Source of the DNA: Candidatus Bathyarchaeota archaeon
GTDB taxonomy: Archaea; Thermoproteota; Bathyarchaeia; Bathyarchaeales; Bathycorpusculaceae
Assembly (NCBI GenBank): GCA_026014745.1
Contig: JAOZHS010000001.1
Coordinates: 434,001-498,000, forward strand
Direction: 5' to 3'
DNA: 64,000 nucleotides
Shown here piece by piece: positions 8,528 through 16,644 of this stretch (positions are counted from its first letter, which is position 1; each line of letters starts with the position of its first letter). Below the pieces are notes generated by a model that had not been told where the DNA came from, searched no databases, and worked only from the letters and a program-made list of their open reading frames with translations. The position numbers and the translations under genes were made by a program.

Positions 8528-9352
8528 TTAATGTGCCAACGCTTGTCTTGTCAGAATTTTATTTTCTGCACTGTTTTTTTCCCAAACTGCATCAAAGTAC
8601 CCTATCATGACTTTTAAAAACTGTGGATGACTTGAGGCTAGACTGGGGGTAATTCGATTGTTCATTGGTGGTCCTATACACAAGTTTGCTTCCTTTCCGT
8701 CAGAGATGATCATGTCAACAGGTGTCCGTTGTTGTACAAATCGAATTTCAAACGACGGATTGTACTCTAGTGTTCCCATTACTTTTTGAATGAAATTTAG
8801 GTTGTCTTGCTTTTCAGTTATGAGTCGCAATTTCACGTTTCTGTTGAACATTTCCCGTAATTCTTCAACGTCAGATAGTATCCGATACCTCACTAACTTC
8901 CACTTGCACATAATGTCGAGGGAGTATTGGGTTGTACTCATAATTTTATCGAGCCACTTCACCATGAGGTCTTCTGAATAATTTATGATGAATTGCGGGT
9001 GCTCATCTTGAGGAGTTTGTTTGCTGTCAGGTTCCTCAAGGTTTTTAATTAGGTCTTTTGCTTTCTTTTCTAGCTCGACGTGTTTTTGTGTTTTGTTTTG
9101 TAGCAAGATTCGGAAGCCCTGCTTCATTGGAGTGGCTTTAAACATTGTGGGTTTGCCGATTATTTCTTGGGCTAGCCCCATTTTTTCAAGTGTAGGCATC
9201 ACCCGATAGATGTCCTGCCGTGCTATCTTTGAGACTTTAAAGATTGTTTTTACATCTGCTTTTTCAAACTTGACCAAGGATAGGTACGTTTTCGCCTGTA
9301 GGAAAGTTAATCCTAATCTCATTAGTATTTGGACGTATTCATCTTCCTGCAT
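8528..9352 (-). CDS. TrmB-family transcriptional regulator
   Basis: 274 residues. The N-terminal winged helix (LTFLQAKTYLSLVKF, then SKIARQDIYRVMPTLEKMGL) is the TrmB-type DNA-binding domain. A coiled segment follows (about 85-115, KTQKHVELEKKAKDL), and the C-terminal effector domain resembles phospholipase-D-like/TrmB sensor domains. TrmB proteins sense sugars or other ligands and act as repressors or activators. This gene is divergent from the large surface protein at 9487 and shares a 134-base intergenic region with it, so that gene is the likely target. A paralogue lies at 15488. Confidence 0.85.
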   Translation of the reverse strand: MQEDEYVQILMRLGLTFLQAKTYLSLVKFEKADVKTIFKVSKIARQDIYRVMPTLEKMGLAQEIIGKPTMFKATPMKQGFRILLQNKTQKHVELEKKAKDLIKNLEEPDSKQTPQDEHPQFIINYSEDLMVKWLDKIMSTTQYSLDIMCKWKLVRYRILSDVEELREMFNRNVKLRLITEKQDNLNFIQKVMGTLEYNPSFEIRFVQQRTPVDMIISDGKEANLCIGPPMNNRITPSLASSHPQFLKVMIGYFDAVWEKNSAENKILTRQALAH

Positions 9353-9486
9353 TATTAACCATACAGTTCACCAATTTTGTTTGCATTTCTCTTATTAGTT
9401 TTTCGTAAATTGTCGCAAGCGCCACTGATTACAAACGCTTAAGCTTGTACCGTAACAAAATAATTAGACTACAAGGAGAAAAAACA

Positions 9487-12267
9487 ATGAATCAAAAACC
9501 CTTGAAGTTCTCAAACAATAAAACCTTAGCTACCGCAATCATTTTGCTTCTAACGCTATCTCTTGTTGCCGCAGTTGCTATTCAAACTGCAAACGCAGAC
9601 ACCCAAGTAATAACCCACAAAACATACCTGTATTCTAGCGTAGCCAGTAGCATCTTAGGAGTTGGTCAAGACCAAGTCCTTGTTTACTGGACTGCTGACA
9701 TGCCTCCTGATACTGGAGAAATTGAAGGTGTCATTGCTGGTGCTTTCAACCGCGCTGCTTGGCGTGGTGTTTCTTTTAATGTGACTGCTCCAGACGGAAC
9801 CTCTACCATTATTAATGTTCCTGATAACCAGCAGGACTCCATCGGTGGCGGATACATTATGTTCGCTCCCGATCAGGTCGGTACCTACACTGTACAAGCT
9901 AGTTTCCCAGCACAATGGAAAAACACCACCCTAGTTAATGGCGCTTCAACACCAAGACAATACGGCTATCCCAACATAGTAAACCAATTCTATTCAGCCG
10001 CAACTAGCCAACCAATAACTTTCGTAGTACAAGAAGAGCCAGTGCCTTTATGGTCAGAGTCAGCTCTTCCGAATGACTATTGGACACGTCCAATCAACGA
10101 CGCTAGCAGACTATGGGGTCAACTCGAAGGAAACTGGCTTGCAGGTCAAGCGGGCGGTTTCTTCGGTGGCGCTGACTACAGTGGCTGGCAATACCCCGCA
10201 GGTCAAGCCGGCGGCACAACCACACGTTACGTATACGGTACTGGAACAGAAAGCTCTCACATACTTTGGACCCGACCGCTATATCTCGGTGGTCTCATGG
10301 ATGCCCGATTCGGTGACACAGGCTACCAAACTGGACACTACCAAGGCATGGACTTTACAGCATTCATCATGAACGGCCGAGTATACTATCCTGACCGCGC
10401 AGACGCATACCGCTCAATAGGCTTCAACGTCGTCGACCTCTATACCGGCGAGTTACTTATGTACGTCAACGAAACCTTCCCATCGTTCGCTCAAATCTAC
10501 AACTATGACTCACCTAACCAGCACGGAGGCTACTCATTCCTCTGGAGATCAACTACCAACCAATTAGGTGCAGGTAACGGAACTGTCTTAGAAATGCTAG
10601 ACGGCTATTCATTGCCAATGCGGCACATATGCTACATCGCTAACGCAAGTCTATCAGGCAAAAACGTCATCGGCAACAACGGCGAATACCTCTGGTACAA
10701 CATAGTCAACTATGGTACAGCCTCAAATCCCAAATACTACTTAACATGCTGGAACAACACCAACGTGTTAGGCTTAACCGCGACAGGTCCCAACACTGGT
10801 ACAACCTACTGGCAATGGCGTCCTGAAGGCGGCGGATTTGGCGGCGGACCCGGACTAAGCAACGCATACATTTGGGACGGAAACACAGGTTTTTCATTCA
10901 ACGCATCTATACCTACACCAATCGCACTCAGTAGCATCATTAACCAGACAGGCTCAATCCAAACTATCCGTGTCGGTTCACAACCGGACGGCGATGGCGG
11001 CTTCGTAATCCTCGGAACCACTGGACAGAACAACGAAGACGGCAACGTCCCAGGAAAACTCTGGTGCCTCAGCCTAGAACGCGGCCAAGAAGGTACACAA
11101 CTCTGGACAACAAGTTTCACAGCGCCATTCATATCAAAAGCTGACAACGAGTCATCAGGCATGTTTGGCACTTACAGCATGTGCGGCGTCTACCCAGAAG
11201 ACAACGTTATCCTATTCCACTCTACAAAGCAACTCAAATACTGGGCAATCGACATGAAATCAGGTCAAGCTCTCTGGGAAACTGAGCGTGAACCAGACAA
11301 CAACTACTACAGCACTCAATACAACTACTGGAACCACACCCTCTACACTACCGGCTACGGTGGTGTCGCAATTGCTTATGACATGGCTACTGGCAAACAA
11401 ATCTGGAACTACACCGCAACCAACGTCGGCGGCGAATCACCCTACGGCAACTATCCGCTTAACATCTTCGCAATCTGCGACGGCAAACTCTACATGCTAA
11501 CTGGCGAACACTCAATCACTCAGCCTATGTGGCGAGGACAAAACATCCGATGTGTCGATGCAACAACCGGCGAAGAAGTCTGGAAGATTCTTGGCATGGG
11601 CGCAGACAACGGTGCTCACTTAACCGGCATGTACATGCAGATGGGTGACGGCAAAGTTGTTGGTCTCAACTACTTTGACAACGAAATCTACTGCTTCGGC
11701 CCCGGTAAAAGCGCAACAACCGTTTCAGCTCCACAATCCATGCAAGAGCTAGGAACAACACTGACAATCACCGGCACCGTCACTGACCAGACACAATCTG
11801 GCAGACGCAACACAAACGGCCTCTACGACTTTACATTAGCCGGTACTCCAGCAGTCTCTGATGAAAGCATGTCTGCATGGATGGAATACCTCTACATGCA
11901 ACAGAACAAACCCACAGACACAATCGGCGTTCCAGTAACTGTAACCGCAATCGACCCCAACGGCAACTTCCAAAACGTCGGCGAAACCGTTAGCGACATG
12001 TATGGCAACTACGCTATACCCTACACACCTGAAGTCCCCGGCACCTACCAAATCCTCGCAAGCTTCGCTGGAACCAAAGGATATGGTCCATCCAGCTCAT
12101 CAACATACTTCACCGCAGGCGACGCACCAACCGCTCCACCCGTAGCAACTTCACAACCAACAGAATCTGTCGCTGACATGTACTTCGTCCCCGCAGTCAT
12201 CGGTATCGTCATCGCAATCGTCCTCGTCGGCGTAGCAAACGTGTTGCTGCTAAGAAAACGACCTTAA
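9487..12267 (+). CDS. PQQ-like beta-propeller surface protein, membrane anchored
   Basis: 926 residues from ATG 9487, which follows AAGGAG by 9 bases. An in-frame TTG 42 bases earlier lacks a ribosome-binding site. An N-terminal signal helix (ATAIILLLTLSLVAAVA) is followed by a region with WSESALPNDYWTRPI and then PQQ-type propeller blades, recognisable from repeated ALWETE, GKQIWNYT and GEEVWKILG strands. Residues about 750-870 form an Ig/CarboxypepD-like domain (PNGNFQNVGETVSDMYG, then TPEVPGTYQI). A C-terminal helix (FVPAVIGIVIAIVLVG) ends in LLRKRP. It is probably an abundant cell-envelope protein; whether it binds a cofactor or sugar is unknown. A decayed copy of its 3' end lies just downstream. 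Confidence 0.82.
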   Translation: MNQKPLKFSNNKTLATAIILLLTLSLVAAVAIQTANADTQVITHKTYLYSSVASSILGVGQDQVLVYWTADMPPDTGEIEGVIAGAFNRAAWRGVSFNVTAPDGTSTIINVPDNQQDSIGGGYIMFAPDQVGTYTVQASFPAQWKNTTLVNGASTPRQYGYPNIVNQFYSAATSQPITFVVQEEPVPLWSESALPNDYWTRPINDASRLWGQLEGNWLAGQAGGFFGGADYSGWQYPAGQAGGTTTRYVYGTGTESSHILWTRPLYLGGLMDARFGDTGYQTGHYQGMDFTAFIMNGRVYYPDRADAYRSIGFNVVDLYTGELLMYVNETFPSFAQIYNYDSPNQHGGYSFLWRSTTNQLGAGNGTVLEMLDGYSLPMRHICYIANASLSGKNVIGNNGEYLWYNIVNYGTASNPKYYLTCWNNTNVLGLTATGPNTGTTYWQWRPEGGGFGGGPGLSNAYIWDGNTGFSFNASIPTPIALSSIINQTGSIQTIRVGSQPDGDGGFVILGTTGQNNEDGNVPGKLWCLSLERGQEGTQLWTTSFTAPFISKADNESSGMFGTYSMCGVYPEDNVILFHSTKQLKYWAIDMKSGQALWETEREPDNNYYSTQYNYWNHTLYTTGYGGVAIAYDMATGKQIWNYTATNVGGESPYGNYPLNIFAICDGKLYMLTGEHSITQPMWRGQNIRCVDATTGEEVWKILGMGADNGAHLTGMYMQMGDGKVVGLNYFDNEIYCFGPGKSATTVSAPQSMQELGTTLTITGTVTDQTQSGRRNTNGLYDFTLAGTPAVSDESMSAWMEYLYMQQNKPTDTIGVPVTVTAIDPNGNFQNVGETVSDMYGNYAIPYTPEVPGTYQILASFAGTKGYGPSSSSTYFTAGDAPTAPPVATSQPTESVADMYFVPAVIGIVIAIVLVGVANVLLLRKRP

Positions 12268-12460
12268 ACAAGCAAAACAATTTCCCCCTTTCCCTTTTTT
12301 TGGGAACATGCAGAAAGGGCTGAGAGGGTTCTGAGCCTTTCTCATATAGAGGCAGCTTTAGGGTTTCATGTATTCCTTTCAACAGGGCCCCGGCAAACCT
12401 TTCTGTGTATTAATTCCATCTACGCTGTATTTGTTAGCTCATTTTTGGTAGTCGTGTTCC
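12268..12460. other. non-coding spacer
   Basis: Between the surface-protein stop and the decayed copy. A T-rich stretch at about 12291-12301 (CCCTTTTTTTGGG) right after the gene could end transcription. I see no coding frame, tRNA or further repeat here. Confidence 0.5.
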
Positions 12461-12761
12461 ACAACATTCCAAAATGGTTCGACAAGCGACTCATACGGCA
12501 ACTATGGATGCGCTTACACCCCTGAAGTTCCAGGAGTCTATCACATCATTGCAAGCTTCGAAAACTCTGCCACTTATGGGTCATCAAGCGCAACAATTTA
12601 CTTAGCAGTGGGCGAAGCAACAGCATCCACTCCACAACCAACAGCACAAGCAGAATCAGCATCTGACGTATATTTTCTACCCGCAATAATTTGGTGTAGT
12701 AGTCGTAGTTGTCATAGTTGGCGCAATTAACTTGCTGTTCTTACTGAGAAAACGACCATAA
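12461..12761 (+). pseudogene. decayed duplicate of the surface-protein C-terminus
   Basis: From 12461 the frame reads TFQNG, then SDSYGNYGCAYTPEVPG, ASFENSATYGSSSATIY, a Pro/Thr/Ala-rich linker, and ASDVYFLPAII. These match the end of the protein at 9487 in order (FQNVGETVSDMYGNY, YTPEVPGTYQILASF, SVADMYFVPAVI). One extra base near 12692 shifts the frame. Removing it restores GVVVVVVIVGAINLLFLLRKRP (read across two pieces) and a TAA at 12759. Upstream the matching frame is closed by TAG. No start or signal peptide is present, so this is a 3' remnant of a tandem duplication. Confidence 0.85.
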
Positions 12762-12900
12762 ACAAGCCGTACCAAGCCTCTCTTTCTTTTTTTATCTTGT
12801 AGCATTTTGGCGGTATCACGGTTTTATAAAGTGGCTGGTTGTCTGAAGTGGTGCTTCTTGCAAGCGCTTAAGTGGTAAGGATTACAATATAGCGCCCAGT

Positions 12901-12982
12901 AGGGCTCTGCAATAAGTAATGTTAGACGTGAGCTTAATTCTGCAAGCGTCTTTCCAATTATTTATAGAGCATGCAGAGCCCT
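12901..12982 (-). ncRNA. structured 3'-region hairpin element, copy 1
   Basis: A perfect 11-base inverted repeat (AGGGCTCTGCA with TGCAGAGCCCT) encloses a second helix, ATAAATAA against TTACTTAT on the minus strand, set off by a TGCTCT bulge. The element begins 40 bases behind the stop of the minus-strand pcc1 gene, so it would be in that transcript's 3' region. A second copy lies at 16538-16623. They share a 23-base block (12953-12975 equals 16594-16616), while the outer stem has changed in both arms. A 3'-UTR structure, a processed small RNA, or a hairpin-type miniature repeat are the possibilities. Confidence 0.6.
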
Positions 12983-13021
12983 TTCTCACTATTCTTAACC
13001 CTGAAATAAAACGTTTTCTCG

Positions 13022-13279
13022 TCACTGCCCCAGTTGCCTTATGTTTATTGAATTTAACGTTTTTTCAGCTATGGAGACACTGCACAGCAAGTCATCGATG
13101 GTTGCTGTTAAAGTTGCCAATTTGCATTCACATTTAAGTCGCGTAACCACAGTGTCTTTTTCTCTTACTGTTTTAATTTCGAGACCACTTGGCGTTTTAT
13201 AGTTGTCAGGCGAAACCGCATCGGCAACAGCCTGCGCAGTCCCCTCATCAATGTACTTGAGCGTTATTGTTGCTTCCAA
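13022..13279 (-). CDS. Pcc1-family protein (KEOPS-type), diverged paralogue
   Basis: About 85 residues. The best start is the TTG at 13279: it is 7 bases after the ribosome-binding site AGGGGGAG and gives LEATITLKYIDEG, which lines up with Pcc1 N-termini. An ATG at 13315 in the same frame would add 12 residues. The core (VVTRLKCECKLATLTATIDDLL) fits Pcc1, the dimer subunit of KEOPS, which makes t6A in tRNA. However, the usual ALRA...N helix is altered to TLTATIDDLL. A more typical Pcc1 lies at 58651, so this one may be the Gon7-like paralogue described in Sulfolobus. It overlaps the end of the DHH gene, and the two are translationally coupled. Confidence 0.72.
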   Translation of the reverse strand: MEATITLKYIDEGTAQAVADAVSPDNYKTPSGLEIKTVREKDTVVTRLKCECKLATLTATIDDLLCSVSIAEKTLNSINIRQLGQ

Positions 13280-14726
13280 GCTTCTCCCCCTTAAGCTGCC
13301 GACCAACCAAGTCATCCGCGGTTTTAATGAATGCCTCCAACTTGTCTAAAGGCACCTGTGCCCCCGCCGCAATGTTGTGCCCGCCGCCTTTGCCACCGTT
13401 CGCCTCCGAAGCCAACCGCATCACATCTCCCAAGTTGACGCCTTTTTTAAGCGCCGCTTCTGTTGTTCGCCCCGAAAACTTGGCTGCTTTCTCTGCTTCA
13501 ATGTTAGCAAATGCAAACAGCGGTTTTTCGTTGTGGACTAAGCTTGAGACGATGATTGATGAGACGGTGCCGATGATTTTTTCGTTTATGGCGTCTTCGC
13601 CGTAAATAACGTAGATGTTTTGGAATTCGCGCATGCGTTCAGGTTTCTCGCTGACCCAGTCGAGGTATTTGTTGATGTTTTTGCGGTAATCCTCCAAAAT
13701 CTTGTTGGATTCCTCTAAGGCGGCTTTACGGTCCCCCATACAAATGGCGATGCCTAAACTGGGGCGGTCCATGCGTCCCGTCGAGTTCAGCAGCACCGCA
13801 AATTCGCGTCCATCCCGAAGCGCCGTGTTAGGCTCTTCTTTGGTTAATACGTAGATGTTGCCGATGAGATTATCCACCTCCATATGCAGCCCCTTTGAGA
13901 GCAAGTAATCCGCTAAAGCAGTGCAGAGGCGTTTACGTTCCTCATCGTTTAGGTCGCACAGAGCTCTCACTTTATCTCCTTGCTTGAGGGGGATGCCCAA
14001 GTTCGCAACGAAATTAAGCGCCGCGCCCTCCTGTCCGCTTAAGCCGGGTATGAAGGGGTTTGTGGTAGTGGCTAGCATCTTGTATATGGGGCGGGTTTCG
14101 CGACCAAAAAACGTCAAATCCTTAACAACATTAAGCATCCCCACGGAGACGGCGTCGTTTACGATGATTTCGTTGAGGCTCCGCAGGCTGCGTTGCTCAT
14201 ATTTATCTTGCATGTCACCTAACGCGCCAACTAACGCTATGGGCGCCAAATCTTTGTTTGCTTGGTTTACAGCTCGGGCCGCAAAATAGGCGACGCCTGA
14301 ACCGCTCACGTCAGTGGCGCCGTCTATGCCGCATAGGTGAGGGTTAACTTGGGTGACGTTGGGGTTATTGGCTGTTCCAGTGATTTGGTGATGGTCTAAA
14401 ATCACTATTTTGGACTCGGGGATTTTTTCGTTAAGCAAATCAAGGTAGCCGCTGCCAAAGTCGGTGAGGATGACGAGTTGAGGTTTGGTGGCTTGCACTT
14501 CGGCGATGATTTTTTCATCCATCCATTGCATAACCCTGATTCTGTAACGCGCGTCGAGGCGGCTTAGCATTTTCCCGATGACGCTGGCTGCTGCAACGCC
14601 GTCCGCGTCCAAATGAGAAAAACAACTGATGTTTCCGTCTTTTTGGACGGTTTCTAAGATGACTTTGGCTGCTTTGTCTGCTTGAGCTAGGAACTGCTCT
14701 ATGGCTGCTTGTTGCTGTTGTGCCAT
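13248..14726 (-). CDS. DHH/DHHA1 phosphoesterase, archaeal RecJ-like (GAN type)
   Basis: 492 residues from ATG 14726 (a GTG directly before it is the alternative). The DHH motifs are all visible: SHLDADGVAAAS, LTDFGSG, ILDHHQ, and the DHHA1 glycine signature GGKGGGHNIAAGAQ near the C-terminus. Archaeal members are single-strand or 5'-3' exonucleases. Some bind GINS of the replisome (GAN), and others act on RNA. The gene lies downstream of rps15 and upstream of the Pcc1-like gene, all minus strand, an order widely seen in archaea. DNA versus RNA preference cannot be told from the sequence. Confidence 0.88.
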   Translation of the reverse strand: MAQQQQAAIEQFLAQADKAAKVILETVQKDGNISCFSHLDADGVAAASVIGKMLSRLDARYRIRVMQWMDEKIIAEVQATKPQLVILTDFGSGYLDLLNEKIPESKIVILDHHQITGTANNPNVTQVNPHLCGIDGATDVSGSGVAYFAARAVNQANKDLAPIALVGALGDMQDKYEQRSLRSLNEIIVNDAVSVGMLNVVKDLTFFGRETRPIYKMLATTTNPFIPGLSGQEGAALNFVANLGIPLKQGDKVRALCDLNDEERKRLCTALADYLLSKGLHMEVDNLIGNIYVLTKEEPNTALRDGREFAVLLNSTGRMDRPSLGIAICMGDRKAALEESNKILEDYRKNINKYLDWVSEKPERMREFQNIYVIYGEDAINEKIIGTVSSIIVSSLVHNEKPLFAFANIEAEKAAKFSGRTTEAALKKGVNLGDVMRLASEANGGKGGGHNIAAGAQVPLDKLEAFIKTADDLVGRQLKGEKLGSNNNAQVH

Positions 14727-14912
14727 CACGTTTCACTTCTTTTCCTAAAGGCGCTCTGATTGATTTAAAGCTGGCGCATCGCTGGGTCATCCTTTTTGAG
14801 GATGCCTTGCGGCTTGTCTACTTTGGCTTAAATAATTGGTTAGCGAACGCACTAATCGATGAATTTTTTTCAATGAAGTTGGAAGTAAAATGATTATAAA
14901 ATGAGAAGAAGT

Positions 14913-15353
14913 TTAGGTTACGGAGGCGATTTTTGCTTCGTACTTAAAGTTCTTTGAGAGGAGGCCTTCACGTTTGTAGTAGCGGCTGAGTTTGTGTATG
15001 CGGGCTTCGATGATTTGCATGTTGCGTTTGTTGTGTAGGTCTTTTTTGTTTTTGTCCATGTGAACGGCTAAGCCTTGAGCTTTTTTCATGAGGTTGTTGA
15101 GGTCTTCGGGCATGGTTGGTTTTAGTCCGGCGGCTTTGAGGGTGTCGCTTACGCTTTTGCCTGTGATGGGTTTTACTAGTGGGATGGCGTATTGGTCGCG
15201 TAGGATGGTTCCTATGCTGCTCATTGAGTGGCCTTCTTTGGCCAGTTTTATTATGAATGCTTCCACTTCTTCAGGCTGATATTTACACCAGCTTGGAGGA
15301 CGCCGACTGACTGGGCGCATCGAGTGGGATTTTCCCTTTTCTTGCTTTGGCAT
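14913..15353 (-). CDS. rps15: 30S ribosomal protein S15
   Basis: 146 residues, the usual length of archaeal/eukaryotic S15 (S13e). It has the archaeal N-terminal extension (SRRPPSWCKYQPEEVEAFI) and the S15 core ending HKLSRYYKREGLLSKNFKYE. It binds the central domain of 16S rRNA. ATG at 15353 is preceded by AAGGTGTAACG, and a TATA box lies at 15391-15400. It opens a minus-strand operon with the RecJ-like and Pcc1-like genes, although 187 bases separate it from the former. Confidence 0.95.
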   Translation of the reverse strand: MPKQEKGKSHSMRPVSRRPPSWCKYQPEEVEAFIIKLAKEGHSMSSIGTILRDQYAIPLVKPITGKSVSDTLKAAGLKPTMPEDLNNLMKKAQGLAVHMDKNKKDLHNKRNMQIIEARIHKLSRYYKREGLLSKNFKYEAKIASVT

Positions 15354-15390
15354 CGTTACACCTTATTGTGCACCTAAACCACACCGCACC

Positions 15391-15400
15391 AATATTTAAA
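15391..15400 (-). promoter_or_regulatory. TATA box of rps15
   Basis: On the minus strand this reads TTTAAATATT, 38-47 bases before the rps15 ATG. A start about 25 bases downstream would leave a leader of around 15 bases that holds the AAGGTG ribosome-binding site. Confidence 0.6.
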
Positions 15401-15487
15401 AGTAGTCCTATAAACCTGCCAAAGAACATAGAGCCTAAGCGCCACGGCACCCTTCAACTGCGGTTTTTCGGTGTCGCTTGTCTACTT

Positions 15488-16270
15488 TTAGGCTTCTGTT
15501 GCTTTTTCCCACATTTGGTTGTAGTAGTTCTCGGCTAGGATGACCAGATTGGGGTTGTTGGACCATAGACTGGGTAGCCCGTCATTTTCAGCTATTGATA
15601 GTGTTAATTCTCTTTGGTCAAAGATGTACATGCCAAAAGTAACATCTTTTGGGGCGTAGCGTAACTCAAAATCTGGATAATCTAAAATTGTTTTAGGCAA
15701 GGTAGCGTCTTCTTTGACTTTTTGAATAACTACCCGAACTTTTAGGTCTCTTCTTTTATTCATTACTTTTTTGAGCTGTGCCCACGATTTACTAAATCTA
15801 TCTAAACCGATGGCTGGTACCATGATGTCGATTTTTTCTTTTGTTTGGGACAAGAGTTTTTCGTGCGAATCAAAAAAGGGCATTAGCTTTGAGGTGACGA
15901 TGAATTGAGTTTCAACGGCGTTAAATTTGTCAGTCCTTTCGTTTTGTAGGTTGTTAATTAGGCGACTGTGTTTGTCTTCTAATCTGGTTATTTTTTCTTT
16001 TTCTTTTTTGATTAAAATATCTAAGGCATCTTCAAGGGGTGTGGCTTTGAAGTGTGCTGGTTTTCCCATTTTTCCTATGCGTTTTTTTCCTAGTCCCAAT
16101 TCTTGAAGTGAAGGCATTACCCGATAGATCTCTTGTCGTGCGACGTTGGAGGCTTTAGCGATTGTTTTTGTGTCTGCTTCCCCAAGTTCTAAAAGTGTAA
16201 GGTAGGTTTTTGCCTGTAAACCACTAAGCCCAAACCCCTTAAGCGTTTGGATGTGCTCTTGGCCAATCAT
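15488..16270 (-). CDS. TrmB-family transcriptional regulator (paralogue)
   Basis: 260 residues. The winged helix (LSGLQAKTYLTLLELGEAD, then SNVARQEIYRVMPSLQELGL) is nearly superimposable on that of the protein at 8528, as is the FKATPLEDALDILI linker. A coiled coil about residues 88-108 (KKEKEKITRLEDKHSRLI) precedes the effector domain, which ends NYYNQMWEKATEA. It is probably a ligand-responsive regulator; its target is unknown. A short remnant resembling its C-terminus lies upstream at 16384, suggesting that this locus once held tandem copies. Confidence 0.85.
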   Translation of the reverse strand: MIGQEHIQTLKGFGLSGLQAKTYLTLLELGEADTKTIAKASNVARQEIYRVMPSLQELGLGKKRIGKMGKPAHFKATPLEDALDILIKKEKEKITRLEDKHSRLINNLQNERTDKFNAVETQFIVTSKLMPFFDSHEKLLSQTKEKIDIMVPAIGLDRFSKSWAQLKKVMNKRRDLKVRVVIQKVKEDATLPKTILDYPDFELRYAPKDVTFGMYIFDQRELTLSIAENDGLPSLWSNNPNLVILAENYYNQMWEKATEA

Positions 16271-16383
16271 CTTGCCCTTTCCCCTGCCCAGTTATGTCCC
16301 CCTTATTGTCCTAAGGAGCAAATAAGGTTTTTCAAAAAAAGAATCTTTTTTTCCTCATTTTTTCAATTTTGTTTGCTTAAGCA

Positions 16384-16460
16384 TTATTTTGTTGCCCACA
16401 TTTGGTTGAATATTTTGCCTATTAACTATACTTGAGAAGTCTGCCATCGAATCTAGAAAA
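16384..16460 (-). pseudogene. remnant of a third TrmB-type gene (C-terminus)
   Basis: On the minus strand, codons ending at 16384 read GKIFNQMWATK then stop. This parallels NYYNQMWEKATEA at the end of the intact TrmB gene, with 14 identical bases (CAACCAAATGTGGG). A little upstream, in another frame, DGRLLKYS resembles DGLPSLWS of the intact protein. The frame is closed by TAG between the two pieces. It lies immediately upstream of the intact gene. The match is short, so this is a tentative call. Confidence 0.45.
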
Positions 16461-16537
16461 TATCTTCAATTGAGGTGAATAATAAAAAACCAAAAGCTTT
16501 TTTTGTATTTTCTATCATATACGACAAAGGGCTGAAT

Positions 16538-16623
16538 GGGCAGTGCAATAAATAGTCCTGATAAGGCGGTGGCTTTGAGGTTCCTGCTTTATCTCCAATT
16601 ATTTATAGAGCATGCACCGCTCC
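16538..16623 (-). ncRNA. structured 3'-region hairpin element, copy 2
   Basis: The same plan as 12901-12982. Outer arms are GGGCAGTGCA and TGCACCGCTC (one A-C mismatch on the plus strand, which is a U-G pair in minus-strand RNA). The bulge TGCTCT and the inner helix ATAAATA with TATTTAT (perfect here) are also present. The 23-base block is identical in both copies, while the loop sequence is not conserved. It starts 22 bases behind the stop of the minus-strand membrane-protein gene at 16645, the same relative place as copy 1 behind pcc1. Confidence 0.6.
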
Positions 16624-16644
16624 AGTACACCACAAAAAGAGACG

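Noticed and set aside
12953-12975. Reading the 23-base conserved block as a plus-strand promoter (TTATTTATAG)
   Set aside because: It contains a TATA-like string, but no plus-strand gene follows either copy, while both copies follow minus-strand genes and have pairing arms.
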